Both the position numbers and the translations under genes were made by a program. From NCBI RefSeq assembly GCF_018904615.1, contig NZ_JADCNH010000002.1, forward strand, positions 62,001 through 126,000: a stretch of DNA of 64,000 nucleotides. The letters are read 5' to 3'. This DNA is from Verticiella alkaliphila. GTDB lineage: Bacteria; Pseudomonadota; Gammaproteobacteria; Burkholderiales; Burkholderiaceae_B. Within the stretch, counting starts at the first letter, position 1; each line of letters starts with the position of its first letter. The notes under the pieces are model-generated. The model did no database searches. It was not told the DNA's origin and was given only the letters and a program-made list of their open reading frames with translations. Positions 1 to 8,733 of the stretch are shown piece after piece.

Positions 1-1
1 G

Positions 2-907
2 GGCCCCAACCGTCTGGACATCACGGGCAAGGCCGTGGCCGACGTGGGCTGGATCAGTCTGGAGGGCGCGTCCGACGTGCCCTCGCTTGCGAGCGACATC
101 GTCATCGTGCGCGCAGGCGACGAGGCCGAGCGCGCCACCGCCTTGCCCATGCGGCTGGATCTGGAAGTGGATCTCGGCCGGCAGTTCTACCTGCGCGGCA
201 TGGGCCTGGACACCGCGCTCGAAGGGTCGATCCGCATCCGCAACACGCGCGCCGGCCTGCGCGCCAACGGCGTCGTGAACACGCGCGAAGGCCGCTTCAG
301 CATCTATGGCCAGACGCTGGTCGTGCGCAAGGGCGCGGTGACGTTCCAGGGCCTGCTGGACGATCCGCTGCTCGACATCATCGCCGTGCGCGAAGGCGTG
401 CGCATCGAGGCCGGCGTGCAAGTGAGCGGCACGGTGCGCCAGCCGATCATCTCGCTCGTGTCATATCCGGACGTGCCCGAGGTGGAGAAGCTCTCGTGGC
501 TGCTGCTGGGACGGGGCCCCGATGCGAGTGGCGCCGACGCCGGCATGCTGCTCGCGGCGGCGGCATCCTTGCTGGGCGATGAGGACAGCGAACCGATCTA
601 CCGACAGCTCGGCCTGGATGAACTCGGGCTGCGCTCCGGTCTGAACAGCGGGCTGGGCGGGCTGCTGCCTGAGCGTACGGTGGTGGGCAGCGTGACCTCA
701 TCCGTCGATAACAATGCCGATGCGCAGTTCCTCGTGATCGGCAAGCGGCTGAACGACGCGTTGTATCTGACCTTCGAGCAGGCCTTGTCCGGCAGCGAGA
801 CCGTGGTGCGCGCGAGCTACCAGATCTCCGAGCGGCTGACGGCGGCCGTGCAGGGCGGCACGATCAACGGCCTGCGTCTCGTCTGGTCGCTGGTATTCGA
901 CGATTGA
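2..907 (+). CDS. tamB: TamB, C-terminal part (gene cut by window start)
   Basis: The frame is open from the first bases of the window to the stop at 905-907, so this is the 3' end of a longer gene. The visible ~300 residues match the C-terminal TamB/DUF490 domain: beta-rich repeats such as GQTLVVRKGAVTFQGLLDDP and the ending with FLVIGKRLNDALYLTFEQ. TamB is an inner-membrane-anchored periplasmic protein that works with the outer-membrane protein TamA in autotransporter assembly and lipid transport to the outer membrane. The terminal beta-barrel-like strands are typical of this family. A GTG at 35 is only an internal codon, because coding continues upstream. The family call is strong; nothing can be said of the N-terminal part. 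Confidence 0.9.
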   Translation, partial: GPNRLDITGKAVADVGWISLEGASDVPSLASDIVIVRAGDEAERATALPMRLDLEVDLGRQFYLRGMGLDTALEGSIRIRNTRAGLRANGVVNTREGRFSIYGQTLVVRKGAVTFQGLLDDPLLDIIAVREGVRIEAGVQVSGTVRQPIISLVSYPDVPEVEKLSWLLLGRGPDASGADAGMLLAAAASLLGDEDSEPIYRQLGLDELGLRSGLNSGLGGLLPERTVVGSVTSSVDNNADAQFLVIGKRLNDALYLTFEQALSGSETVVRASYQISERLTAAVQGGTINGLRLVWSLVFDD

Positions 908-999
908 GGGGTGGGGCGCCGGGCATGGCGACCTGCCCCGGTGCCCCGTCTCGCCGGCTTTGGGCTACCCTGGCGCCTTCGCCCTCTGCGGTTGCGCTC

Positions 1000-2070
1000 A
1001 TGTCCAATTCCTCACCGCCGCCTGCCGATCCGTCGTCCGACGCGCGTGCGCGCCGTCGCGGGCGCGGCCATGGCGGCATCACGCTGACCGACGTGGCGCG
1101 CCTGGCCGGGGTCTCGCCGATGAGCGCATCGCGTGCCCTCAATTCGCCGGATCAGGTCTCCGAGCAGATCCGCGCCCGTGTGCGGGCCGCGGTGGAGCGC
1201 ACGGGGTATGTGGCCAACCGCGTCGCCGGGGCGCTTGCGTCCCAGCGCAGCCGGCTGGTGGCGGCGGTGGTGCCGTCCATTGCCGGGCCCGTGTTCCAGG
1301 ACATGGTGCAGTCGCTGATCGCCGAGCTCGCCGCGTCGGGCTACCAGCTCATGCTCGGCCAGAGTGGCTACGGGCTCCAGGAAGAGGATGCCCTGCTCGA
1401 GGCCATCATCGGGCGGCGTCCCGACGGCGTGGTGCTGGGCGGGGTCGTTCCCTCTGCGGCGGGGCGGCTGCGCCTGCGTGCCTCGGGCATTCCCGTCGTC
1501 CAGACCTGGGATCGGCTGGATGACCCGATCGACATGCTCGTGGGCTTTTCCCACGAGGCGATCGCCACGGCGGTGGCGCACTTCCTGGTGGCGCGTGGAC
1601 ACCGTCAGCTGGCCTTCGTCGGCGGCGACCATGAACGTGCGCTGCGGCGCGCCGCCGCATTCCAGCAGGCTGCGCAGCAGGCGGCGGGCGAAGGTAAGGC
1701 GGTGAGCGCGATCACCGAGGCGGTGCGTGCACCCGCAGGGGTCGGCAGTGGCCGGGAGGCGCTGCGCCAGATTCTCCAGCGCCAGCCGGGCACCCAGGCG
1801 GTGTTCTGCAGCTCCGACGTGCTTGCCCTGGGTGTGCTCACCGAGGCTCAAGCACAAGGGCGATCCGTGCCCGGCGAACTCGCCGTCATCGGCTTTGGGG
1901 ATCTGCATTTCGCGGCGGACATCGTGCCTTCGCTCACCACCGTGCACATCGATTCTCAGGCGATTGGCCGCCATGCGGCACGTTTCATCGTGGCGTGTGC
2001 CGAGGGAAGGCGGCCTGCAGATACCTTCGTCGACGTTGGCTTCACGATCATCGAGCGCGACAGCGCTTGA
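1000..2070 (+). CDS. LacI-family transcriptional regulator
   Basis: The protein has 356 residues. The N-terminal helix-turn-helix is at about residues 25-75 (TDVARLAGVSPMSASRALN, the classical LacI signature), followed by the hinge and a periplasmic-binding-protein-like effector domain (PDGVVLGGVVPS, VFCSSDVLALG, VIGFGDLHFA). The longer open frame begins at a TTG (904) inside the tamB stop; I chose the ATG at 1000 because it precedes a normal LacI N-terminus. The gene lies directly upstream of an enolase-superfamily enzyme and a Bug receptor. A perfect palindrome with central CG sits between it and the enzyme gene. I infer it represses or activates the 2237-4962 operon in response to a sugar-acid-like ligand, as in GntR-type LacI proteins. 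The ligand is unknown. Confidence 0.92.
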   Translation: MSNSSPPPADPSSDARARRRGRGHGGITLTDVARLAGVSPMSASRALNSPDQVSEQIRARVRAAVERTGYVANRVAGALASQRSRLVAAVVPSIAGPVFQDMVQSLIAELAASGYQLMLGQSGYGLQEEDALLEAIIGRRPDGVVLGGVVPSAAGRLRLRASGIPVVQTWDRLDDPIDMLVGFSHEAIATAVAHFLVARGHRQLAFVGGDHERALRRAAAFQQAAQQAAGEGKAVSAITEAVRAPAGVGSGREALRQILQRQPGTQAVFCSSDVLALGVLTEAQAQGRSVPGELAVIGFGDLHFAADIVPSLTTVHIDSQAIGRHAARFIVACAEGRRPADTFVDVGFTIIERDSA

Positions 2071-2134
2071 GTCGAGGCGTCGCGCGAGGTTCCTGGCGTT
2101 CACCGTCTCCTGCCACCTAGGGGTAACCCTGGCT

Positions 2135-2153
2135 AGCGCTGGTCACCAGCGCT
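2135..2153. promoter_or_regulatory. Inverted repeat upstream of the LacI-type operator
   Basis: AGCGCTGGTCACCAGCGCT forms a 9-bp inverted repeat around a single base. It shares the AGCGCT core with the palindrome at 2163-2178 and lies 9 bp from it. It may be an auxiliary operator or a terminator stem for the regulator gene, but no T-run follows. Confidence 0.4.
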
Positions 2154-2162
2154 GGATATGAT

Positions 2163-2178
2163 TTGGTAGCGCTACCAA
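2163..2178. promoter_or_regulatory. LacI-type operator (perfect 16-bp palindrome)
   Basis: TTGGTAGCGCTACCAA is a perfect palindrome with a central CG, the layout of LacI/GalR-family operators. It lies between the LacI-family gene and the ATG at 2237 of the enolase-superfamily gene, in the right place to control that operon. Confidence 0.75.
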
Positions 2179-2236
2179 TTTGCGGCATGATCCTGTTGTC
2201 GTTTCCCTTGCCACCGGTTCCAACGTATTCCGTGCC

Positions 2237-3334
2237 ATGTCAACTCGCATTCAGTCGGTTACCTGCCATCCGCTTCGCCTGCCGTTCGATCATGGTGGCC
2301 CCGCCCCGAAATTTGCCGGGCGGGTGCGCACTACGCTCGACAGTTGCCTGGTGCGAGTGACGCTGGACAATGGTCTGGTGGGTTGGGGTGAGGCCTATGG
2401 CGCGGAGCTGAACGCCATGGCCTCGATCTTCACGGGCCGAGTGGCGCCGCTGGCTTGCGGCCAGGATCCGACGGATCCGGGCCTCACGGCGGCACTGGAC
2501 CGCATCCTGCACAACATGGGGCGCTCCGGGCTGGTCAGCCATGCCTTGAGCGGCCTGGATATCGCGCTCTGGGATCTGCGTGGCAAGCTGGCAGGGCAGC
2601 CCCTGCATGCGTTGTTGGGCGGCGCAAAGCGTCTGACGGTGCCTGCCTATGCCTCGTTGCTCCAGTACTACGGCGATGAGGCACTGGTCAGTCGCAACGT
2701 GCAGGCTGCTTGCGCAGCCGGCTACCGCCACATCAAGCTGCATGAGCGCACGCCGGGTGCCGTGCGGGCCGCGCGTCACGCGATGGGGCCGGCCATGCCG
2801 CTGATGGTGGACGTCAATTGCGCTTGGACTGCGTCTCAAGCCGCTGCGGAAGTCAACGCGATGCGTGACGATGATCCGTTGTGGATTGAGGAGCCGATCT
2901 GGCCGCCTGAGGACTTGTCCGCCCTGATGGCTTTGCGCGAGGCCACGGGCATACCCACGGCAGTCGGCGAGAACGCCAGCAGCCTGTACGAATTGCGCCA
3001 GATCATCGCCACCGGGGCGGCGGATTATCTGCAGCCGAGCGCCATCAAGGGCGGCGGCGTGAGCGTGCTCTGGGCCTTGTCCCAGGCGTGCGAAGGCACC
3101 TCGGTACGCTTCTCGCCGCAATCGGCCTTTTTTGGTCCCGGCTTTCTCGCCACCTTGCACGTGCTCGCTGCGCAGGCCACGCCTGCAGTGATCGAGCGGC
3201 TCTTCTGCAATCTCGGCTTCACACCCTACGCCCGCACGCTGACGTTTCAGGACGGCGCCTTCGCGGTGCCGAGCAGGCCTGGTCTTGGCGCTGACCCGGC
3301 CGATGAGACCGATCTTGCCCACTTTGCTGGCTGA
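2237..3334 (+). CDS. Mandelate racemase/muconate-lactonizing (enolase superfamily) enzyme
   Basis: The protein has 365 residues with the N-terminal capping domain followed by an (alpha/beta)7-beta barrel. Visible metal and catalytic positions are the KLHE strand (about residue 168, where family members carry KxK or KxH), VDVN (about 191), EEP (about 217) and GEN (about 244), the usual Asp-Glu-Glu magnesium ligands. These enzymes abstract the alpha proton of a carboxylate, as racemases, acid-sugar dehydratases or lactonizing enzymes. The ATG at 2237 was chosen over an upstream TTG that lies at the operator. With the LacI regulator upstream and Bug receptor downstream, an acid-sugar or hydroxy-acid catabolic role is likely; the substrate cannot be read from the sequence. 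Confidence 0.85.
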   Translation: MSTRIQSVTCHPLRLPFDHGGPAPKFAGRVRTTLDSCLVRVTLDNGLVGWGEAYGAELNAMASIFTGRVAPLACGQDPTDPGLTAALDRILHNMGRSGLVSHALSGLDIALWDLRGKLAGQPLHALLGGAKRLTVPAYASLLQYYGDEALVSRNVQAACAAGYRHIKLHERTPGAVRAARHAMGPAMPLMVDVNCAWTASQAAAEVNAMRDDDPLWIEEPIWPPEDLSALMALREATGIPTAVGENASSLYELRQIIATGAADYLQPSAIKGGGVSVLWALSQACEGTSVRFSPQSAFFGPGFLATLHVLAAQATPAVIERLFCNLGFTPYARTLTFQDGAFAVPSRPGLGADPADETDLAHFAG

Positions 3335-3368
3335 CACCAGCCCTCTCACAATAACTCCTGGAGACATC

Positions 3369-4364
3369 ATGTCCACCGTCAATCGCCGTCACTGGCTGCA
3401 GGCTTCCGGCGCACTGGCGCTCGGCGCTGTCATCGGCATGCCGGCCATCGCTACCGCGCAGGTCAACACGGCCCAGCCCGTGCGCGTCATCGTGCCGTAT
3501 CCGCCCGGCGCGGCCACCGACGCCTTGTCGCGGCTGCTGGCGCAGGCGCTCGAGAAGGCCGCAGGCACCAACTTCATCATTGAGAACAAAAGTGGGGCCG
3601 GCTCGCAGATCGGCACCAAGGCGATCGCCACCGCGGCTCCTGATGGGCAGACGCTGGGCTTCATCGATACGGCGTTCGCGATCAACCCTGGCCTGATCGG
3701 CACGGCCCTGCCGTACGACACCGACAAGGACTTCACGCCGCTGTCGCTCATGGCGAGCGCGCAGCTCGTGCTGGTGGTGCATCCCTCGGTGAAGGTCAAC
3801 TCGATGGCGGAGTTCGTGACGCTTGGCAAGGCCAAGCCCGGCACGCTGAATTATGGGTCGGCCGGCGTGGGCAGCGCGCCGCATCTGGCCGGCGAGCAAC
3901 TGCGCGGCGCGGCGGGCGTCGACGTGATGCACATCGCGTATCGCGGTGGCGCCACCGTGATCACCGATCTGCTCGCCGGGCAGATCCAGTTCGGCTTCTT
4001 CACTGTGCCCACCATGTACGACCATATCCGGGCCGGCTCCGTGCGAGCGCTGGCCGTGACCGGCGACGCGCGCAGCCCACGGCTGCCCGACGTGCCGACC
4101 ATGGCCGAGGCTGGCCTGCCAGCGGTGGACGCCACGCCGTTCTTCGGGCTGATCGGCCCAGCCGGGTTGTCGCCGCAGACCGTGTCGCAACTGAGTCAGG
4201 CTGCGTCGGAGGCGGTGCGCAGTGGCCCGTTGCGCGAGCGGCTGGTCGAGATGGGCTTCGTTCCCGTGGGCAGTACCCACGACGAGTTCGCGCAACGCCT
4301 GCAGGCCGAGATCGCGAAGTGGCGCGAGGTGATCCGCGTTGGCGGGATCAAGCCGGATGCCTGA
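3369..4364 (+). CDS. Bug/TctC-family periplasmic solute-binding protein
   Basis: The protein has 331 residues. A signal peptide with an RR pair (NRRHWLQASGALALG) may be Tat-type. The family motifs VRVIVPYPPGAATDALSR near the mature N-terminus and IENKSGAGSQIG follow. Bug proteins are receptors of tripartite tricarboxylate-type uptake systems and are greatly expanded in Bordetella-like bacteria, usually as orphans without the membrane partners; none is seen here. GGAG at 3360-3363 supports the ATG at 3369. It follows the enolase-superfamily gene by 34 bases and probably binds the substrate of that enzyme. Confidence 0.9.
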   Translation: MSTVNRRHWLQASGALALGAVIGMPAIATAQVNTAQPVRVIVPYPPGAATDALSRLLAQALEKAAGTNFIIENKSGAGSQIGTKAIATAAPDGQTLGFIDTAFAINPGLIGTALPYDTDKDFTPLSLMASAQLVLVVHPSVKVNSMAEFVTLGKAKPGTLNYGSAGVGSAPHLAGEQLRGAAGVDVMHIAYRGGATVITDLLAGQIQFGFFTVPTMYDHIRAGSVRALAVTGDARSPRLPDVPTMAEAGLPAVDATPFFGLIGPAGLSPQTVSQLSQAASEAVRSGPLRERLVEMGFVPVGSTHDEFAQRLQAEIAKWREVIRVGGIKPDA

Positions 4365-4962
4365 TCCTGATGCAGGCCGTGACCGATACGTGCCGGTGGC
4401 TCCGGATGCCCTGGACACGGCATCGCGGGCTTTGTACGAGCGCCTGCTGGCCGAGCGCGGGCGCGTGCCGGCGCCGTTCGTTCCCCTGCTGGCCACGCCG
4501 CCCGTGGGCGAGGCCATCGCACAGTGGTCGGCGGCGCTTCAGGCTGGCGCGCTGCCCGATGCTGTGCGCGAAGCCGTCTTTCTGCGGGTCGCCCGGCGCC
4601 AGCGCTGCCGCTACCTGTGGGCCAACCATGTCGGCAGGGCGCGCGCGGCGGGGTTGCCGGACACCGTGATCGCGGCGTTGGCGAGCGGTGCGCCGGTCGC
4701 GCCCGCGCACGCCGTGGCCGCGACGGTGGCAGATGACCAGACGCGGCAGGCACTGGCCGCCGTGGCGCCCGCGCTGGCGTTGACGACGGCACTGCTGGAG
4801 ACCGCGGTGGTGACGGACGCCCAGGTGGACGCCGTGCAAGCCGTGCTGGGCACACGCGGCGTGGTCGAGCTCACCAGCTTCTGTGGCTTCGCGGTGTCGG
4901 TTGCGTTGCTGCTCACCCTGCGTCAGCCAAGCCTGCCGGCAGGCGTGCCGGTACCGTTCTGA
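4357..4962 (+). CDS. AhpD-like / carboxymuconolactone decarboxylase-family protein
   Basis: The protein has 201 residues. The stretch VREAVFLRVARRQRCRYLWA followed by NHVGRARAAGLPD matches the helical core of the CMD/AhpD fold, in which a Glu, an Arg and a His near this position are conserved. Only one Cys (RCRYLW) is present where AhpD proper has a CxxC pair, so peroxidase activity of the AhpD type is unlikely. The ATG at 4357 overlaps the stop of the Bug gene by eight bases, indicating translational coupling and membership of the LacI-controlled operon. Its function within the pathway is unknown. Confidence 0.7.
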   Translation: MPDPDAGRDRYVPVAPDALDTASRALYERLLAERGRVPAPFVPLLATPPVGEAIAQWSAALQAGALPDAVREAVFLRVARRQRCRYLWANHVGRARAAGLPDTVIAALASGAPVAPAHAVAATVADDQTRQALAAVAPALALTTALLETAVVTDAQVDAVQAVLGTRGVVELTSFCGFAVSVALLLTLRQPSLPAGVPVPF

Positions 4963-4986
4963 GGGCGGTCCAGTACGCCGCTCCCC

Positions 4987-5418
4987 TCACGCCATCCCGA
5001 GCACCGCCCTGTCCTGTGCACTCAGCGTGGCGGGCACGCCGCGCCGGATGAGCGCCGCGAAGTCCTCGTCTGGCGTCATCACCGTGAGACAGTAGAGCTT
5101 GCCTGCACCGGTGTTCTCCACCTCGTGCGCGCTGCCCGGGCGCACCAGCATGGCATCGCCGCGACGCAGTTCCAGCATCTCCCCATCGGCCCAGGCGCGA
5201 CCTTCGCCTTCCAGGATGAAGAACATCTCGTGCGCGCGGGTGTGGGCGTTGGGTGGTGTGCGTCCGCCCGGCTCGAAGATCTCCACCACTGCCACGAAGT
5301 CACACCCCTCCCCGGTGGCGTCGAAGACCATGGCGAAGTAGTTCGTGTCCTCGGGCGAGATGCGCCAGGCCGGACATTCGGCCATCGCCTTGCGGATGGC
5401 GGGGGCGGGCTTCAGCAT
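4987..5418 (-). CDS. Cupin-domain protein
   Basis: The protein has 143 residues and a single small beta-barrel. The cupin motif 1 histidines and glutamate are visible in NAHTRAHEMFFILEGEGRAW, and motif 2 in GSAHEVENTG. Such proteins bind a metal and act as isomerases, lyases or dioxygenases, or only as sensors. The start at 5418 overlaps the end of the isochorismatase-like gene by seven bases, and an ATG precedes a normal cupin N-terminus. It is the last gene of the long minus-strand operon. The reaction cannot be assigned. Confidence 0.82.
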   Translation of the reverse strand: MLKPAPAIRKAMAECPAWRISPEDTNYFAMVFDATGEGCDFVAVVEIFEPGGRTPPNAHTRAHEMFFILEGEGRAWADGEMLELRRGDAMLVRPGSAHEVENTGAGKLYCLTVMTPDEDFAALIRRGVPATLSAQDRAVLGMA

Positions 5419-6185
5419 GCGGCGACTCCGGTGGTGAGGGCGTCGGACGTGGCGACGAAGCCAAAGCATTGCTTCGTGTTGTAGAGCGTCGCCTCCAGGC
5501 AGTACGCGGGTGACGTCGTGGCGCTGCAATCGGCCAGCAGCACGCAGTCGTAGCCCAGGAAGTTCGCGTCCTGCAGCGTGCAGAGTACGCACTGGTCCGC
5601 ATTCACGCCCGCAAAGAGCAGCGTGTGCACGCCCAGGTTGCGCAGGATGGCGTCCAGTGGCGTGTCCCAGAAGCCGCTCATGCGCGATTTGTCGACGTGG
5701 ATGTCGCCGGGCTCGGGTACGAGTTCGTCGACGATGCCAGCGGACCAGGAGCCTGCCTCCAGCACGCGCGCACCGCTGGGCAGGGCGTCGCCTAGCCCGA
5801 CACCTTCGCCGGTGGGCTTGTAGACATGCAACAGCGACGGACTCAGGTTCAGTCGATCCGGCCGGTTGCCCCAATTGAGCCACACGACAGGGACCGATTG
5901 TTGGCGCAGCGTGGGCAGCAAACGGGCGAGCGGCGCGATGGGCGCGCGGGCCGGCGTGACGTCCACCCCGATCGACGCGAGCCAGCCATCCGGATGGCAG
6001 AAGTCGTTCTGCATGTCGATGACGACGATCGCCGTGCGCGCGAGGTCGAGCGTGAGCGTCTGCGGCTCTGCCACGACGCGCACGGGGCGCGGTGGCACCG
6101 TATCGCGCACGAGATCGGCGTGTTTGGCGCTTACGCGCCACTGGTTGCGCCCGGTGGCGCCAAGCGGAATGCGGGCAGCGGTCAT
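5412..6185 (-). CDS. Isochorismatase-like cysteine hydrolase (amidase)
   Basis: The protein has 257 residues. The family catalytic triad is visible: Asp in VVIDMQNDFCHPDGW (about 57), Lys in VDKSRMSGF (about 165) and Cys in NADQCVLCT (about 198). The cis-peptide region before the cysteine is also present. Members with this architecture hydrolyse amides, such as ureidoacrylate (RutB), biuret, maleamate or N-carbamoyl compounds. A RutR-like regulator and other amide-bond hydrolases in the same operon make an amidase role more likely than isochorismate hydrolysis. Its stop overlaps the cupin start and its start overlaps the creatininase-like stop, so the genes are tightly coupled. Confidence 0.85.
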   Translation of the reverse strand: MTAARIPLGATGRNQWRVSAKHADLVRDTVPPRPVRVVAEPQTLTLDLARTAIVVIDMQNDFCHPDGWLASIGVDVTPARAPIAPLARLLPTLRQQSVPVVWLNWGNRPDRLNLSPSLLHVYKPTGEGVGLGDALPSGARVLEAGSWSAGIVDELVPEPGDIHVDKSRMSGFWDTPLDAILRNLGVHTLLFAGVNADQCVLCTLQDANFLGYDCVLLADCSATTSPAYCLEATLYNTKQCFGFVATSDALTTGVAAC

Positions 6186-7018
6186 GGGCGCCTCGTGCCG
6201 GGCGTGGTCAGGTCCACGACCTTCAGGTGATCGATGGGATAGTGGTGGACTTCCGCAAGCAGCGTGGCCAAGCCCTGTGCCGCGTGGTCGATCACGCGCT
6301 GGCCGCGCTCGGCGTCGGCATCCAGGGCGTTGCCTGCTGCGCCGGCGGGATGCAGATCCTGCGCCTGCCAGCCAAAGCCGATGCGGCCTTCGCTGCGCAG
6401 GAAGCGATACTGCGATTCGATGTCGACGCTGGCAGGGCGGAAGTCCCTGGCATGCTCCATCTGCACGAGATCCGGGCGCAGCGCCAGCATCATCGAGGTC
6501 TCCTTGCTGCCACCGTGAATACCGTGGCGGCGCTCCAGTTCGGGGAAGGGATCGCCCGGCACCGGGCCGAAGCTGCCGCCGTCGCAGCCCACCACGAACA
6601 TGCCGAAACGCACCCGCAAGTCGCGCGCGACGATGTCGATGATCTGCGGCTGGCCGCCGTGCGAGTTGAAGATCACGAGCTTGCGGATGCCCGCGCGGTG
6701 CACGGCTTCACCGATCTCCGTCCACACGCGCGTGAGCGTCTCGGCCGACAGGCTCAGCGTGCCGGGAAAGGCGAGGTGCTCGTTGGCCTTGCCCACCGCC
6801 TGCATGGGCAGGAAGGTGATGGGCAGGTCGTCCGGCAGCAGCGCCTGCGCGTGCTCAACGATGCCTTGGTTCAGGCAGGCATCGACGAGCACGGGAAGGT
6901 GCGGGCCGTGTTGCTCGATCGAGGCCACGGGCAGCACCGCGACAGTGTCGGCCGGCAGTTGCGCGAATTCTCGTGTCGTCATGTCCACCCAGAGTCGGCG
7001 GGGCAGGCGGGTCGTCAT
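6182..7018 (-). CDS. Creatininase-family amidohydrolase
   Basis: The protein has 278 residues. Metal-binding motifs of the creatininase family are visible: EQHGPHLP near residue 35, NSHGGQ near 118, HGGSKETS near 170 and the C-terminal Asp/Glu-rich GNALDADAERG. The family hydrolyses cyclic or formyl amides (creatinine, FAPy in riboflavin synthesis, N-acyl lactams) with two divalent metals. GAGGA eight bases upstream supports the ATG at 7018 over a TTG at 7036. The gene lies between an S15 hydrolase and an isochorismatase-like amidase, consistent with stepwise opening and hydrolysis of an amide ring; the actual substrate is unknown. Confidence 0.85.
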   Translation of the reverse strand: MTTRLPRRLWVDMTTREFAQLPADTVAVLPVASIEQHGPHLPVLVDACLNQGIVEHAQALLPDDLPITFLPMQAVGKANEHLAFPGTLSLSAETLTRVWTEIGEAVHRAGIRKLVIFNSHGGQPQIIDIVARDLRVRFGMFVVGCDGGSFGPVPGDPFPELERRHGIHGGSKETSMMLALRPDLVQMEHARDFRPASVDIESQYRFLRSEGRIGFGWQAQDLHPAGAAGNALDADAERGQRVIDHAAQGLATLLAEVHHYPIDHLKVVDLTTPGTRRP

Positions 7019-7028
7019 GGGCGGGTCC

Positions 7029-8733
7029 TCAGGCAAGGGTCAGGATCAGGCGGGAAGGTCGGGCGGCGCCGTGATGCACGCCCAGCGTCGTGACCAGCGC
7101 GTTCGCGGTGGCGGCAGTCTTGGGGTCCTCACCGGTGCCGGGGTTGAGCGCGTAGGCCGGGAAGGCGGCGCCCGCGATCGACAGGCGCAAGGCTTCCCCC
7201 GGTGCCAGTGTGACGCAGGTGGCGGCCAGGCGAACCGTGACGGGCGCGTCGGGCGATGCCGGTACCTCGTTCGCAGGCAGGTGGCGATAGCCTTCGGCCA
7301 GGGGAATCACCTTGCCGTCGGGCTGTACGCGCGAGAGGGTGCAGGCGATGTCGAAGCTCGGCCGGTCGCCTTCCACGTGGAGTTCGGCGGTGACGTCGCC
7401 GGCCAACGCGAGCGGCGCGACGAACGGGGGCGTGGTGAAGGTGAGGACGTCGCCGCGAGCGTCCGTGGCCGCGCGGTCCACGGCGGCCGGCCGGACTGCC
7501 GAAGGCCCCGCCCACCGACGGCGCCGGGCGCCAGGGGTCGGTGACCACCGCGTCGACGCCGGGGGCGTCGTCAGGGTGGTCGCGCAGGTTGCCATCGGCA
7601 GTGTCCAGGGAAGCGAGTCCGGTACCTGAGAGATACAGCGACTGCGTGCGGTGAGGCCAGGTCGCGAAGTCCTGCCAGGCCTTGCGTCCCAGATCGAAGA
7701 GGCGCAGGGGCGCTTCGTGATCCACACCGTTGTCCTCGTCCTTGAGCCAGCGGTCGAACCAGCGCACGTGCAGCGCATCCATGCCGCCGTCCGCGTCGGG
7801 GCCGAAATCCAGGGCGCCCTGACGGCGTACCCAGGGGAAGTGGCCCCAGGGCCCGACCACGAGGTGTACGGGCGCCGCGCGTGTGGCCTGGAGGGCATGC
7901 CAGCTGGCGAGGCTGCCCTCCAGGAAGCTGTCGTACCAGCCGGCCACGAGCAGGGTAGGCACTCGGCGTTCCGCCATCGCTGCCACGCGGGCCGCTGGCG
8001 AAATGTCCTGCCAATAGGTATGGTCGCGCGGCGTGTCGCGCCATGTGGCGTAGTGCGAATGCTCGGGGTAGCGGTCCATCACGCCGGGGTGCGCGGGGCG
8101 TTGCTCGTTCAGGGGCAAGGCCTTGGCTGCACGAGCAATCTCGGTGTATGCCTCGGCATCCCCATCATGACGCGCGGTTTCCGCCGCCAGTTGCAACGCC
8201 CAGCCCAGGCTGGATTGCAGCCGGAAGGCACCTTGGCTGTGCGACCAGCCTTCGCGCGGGTCCCAGGGGGCCATGGCCGGGGCGAGCGCGCGCAGCGCGG
8301 GCCCGGCCAGGCTGGCCGCCATGAACTGGTTGTAGCCCTGGTACGAGAAACCGTACATGCCCACGCGGCCATTGCTGCCCGGCAACGCGGCGGCCCAGGC
8401 GATGCTCTGCGCGCCGTCCTCGGCATCATCCCGGCCCAGCGTGAAGACGCCCTCGGACGTGCCGCGCCCGCGGATGTCCTGCACCACCACGATGTAGCCG
8501 TGCGACGCATACCAGCGTGGGTGGGCGTAGCACAGCGTGCAGGCGATGCGCCGGCCGTAGGCCTGGCGCATGAGCAGCACGGGGAAGGGGCCGTCGCCCG
8601 CGGGGCGATAGATGTCGGCGTCCAGCCGCACGCCGTCGCGGGTGGTCATGGCCATGGTCTCAGCGGGCAGCGTGGCCAGGCGCTGCGCGCGAGCACCGCG
8701 CGCGTCGGGCGCATCGAGAGGGCGAGCCGTCAT
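7029..8733 (-). pseudogene. X-Pro dipeptidyl-peptidase S15/CocE-type hydrolase, single-base frameshift
   Basis: Two reading frames together encode a full-length CocE/NonD-type alpha/beta hydrolase of about 567 residues. The first frame has the nucleophile motif GFSYQG, the acid region GWYDSFLEG and the histidine region GPWGHFPW. The second frame carries the C-terminal jelly-roll domain (DVLTFTTPPFVAPLALAGDV). The frame breaks at about 7503-7510, where removing one base from a run of four C (plus strand) would restore a continuous PAPSVGGPSAVRPAAVDR. Total length is one base over a multiple of three. The ATG at 8733 overlaps the upstream gene's stop (ATGA). Such enzymes cleave esters or amides. 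Whether the break is real or a sequencing error cannot be told here. Confidence 0.8.

Noticed and set aside
904-999. Longer N-terminus of the LacI-family regulator from a TTG
   Set aside because: The added residues have no family counterpart and overlap the tamB stop; the ATG at 1000 gives the normal protein.
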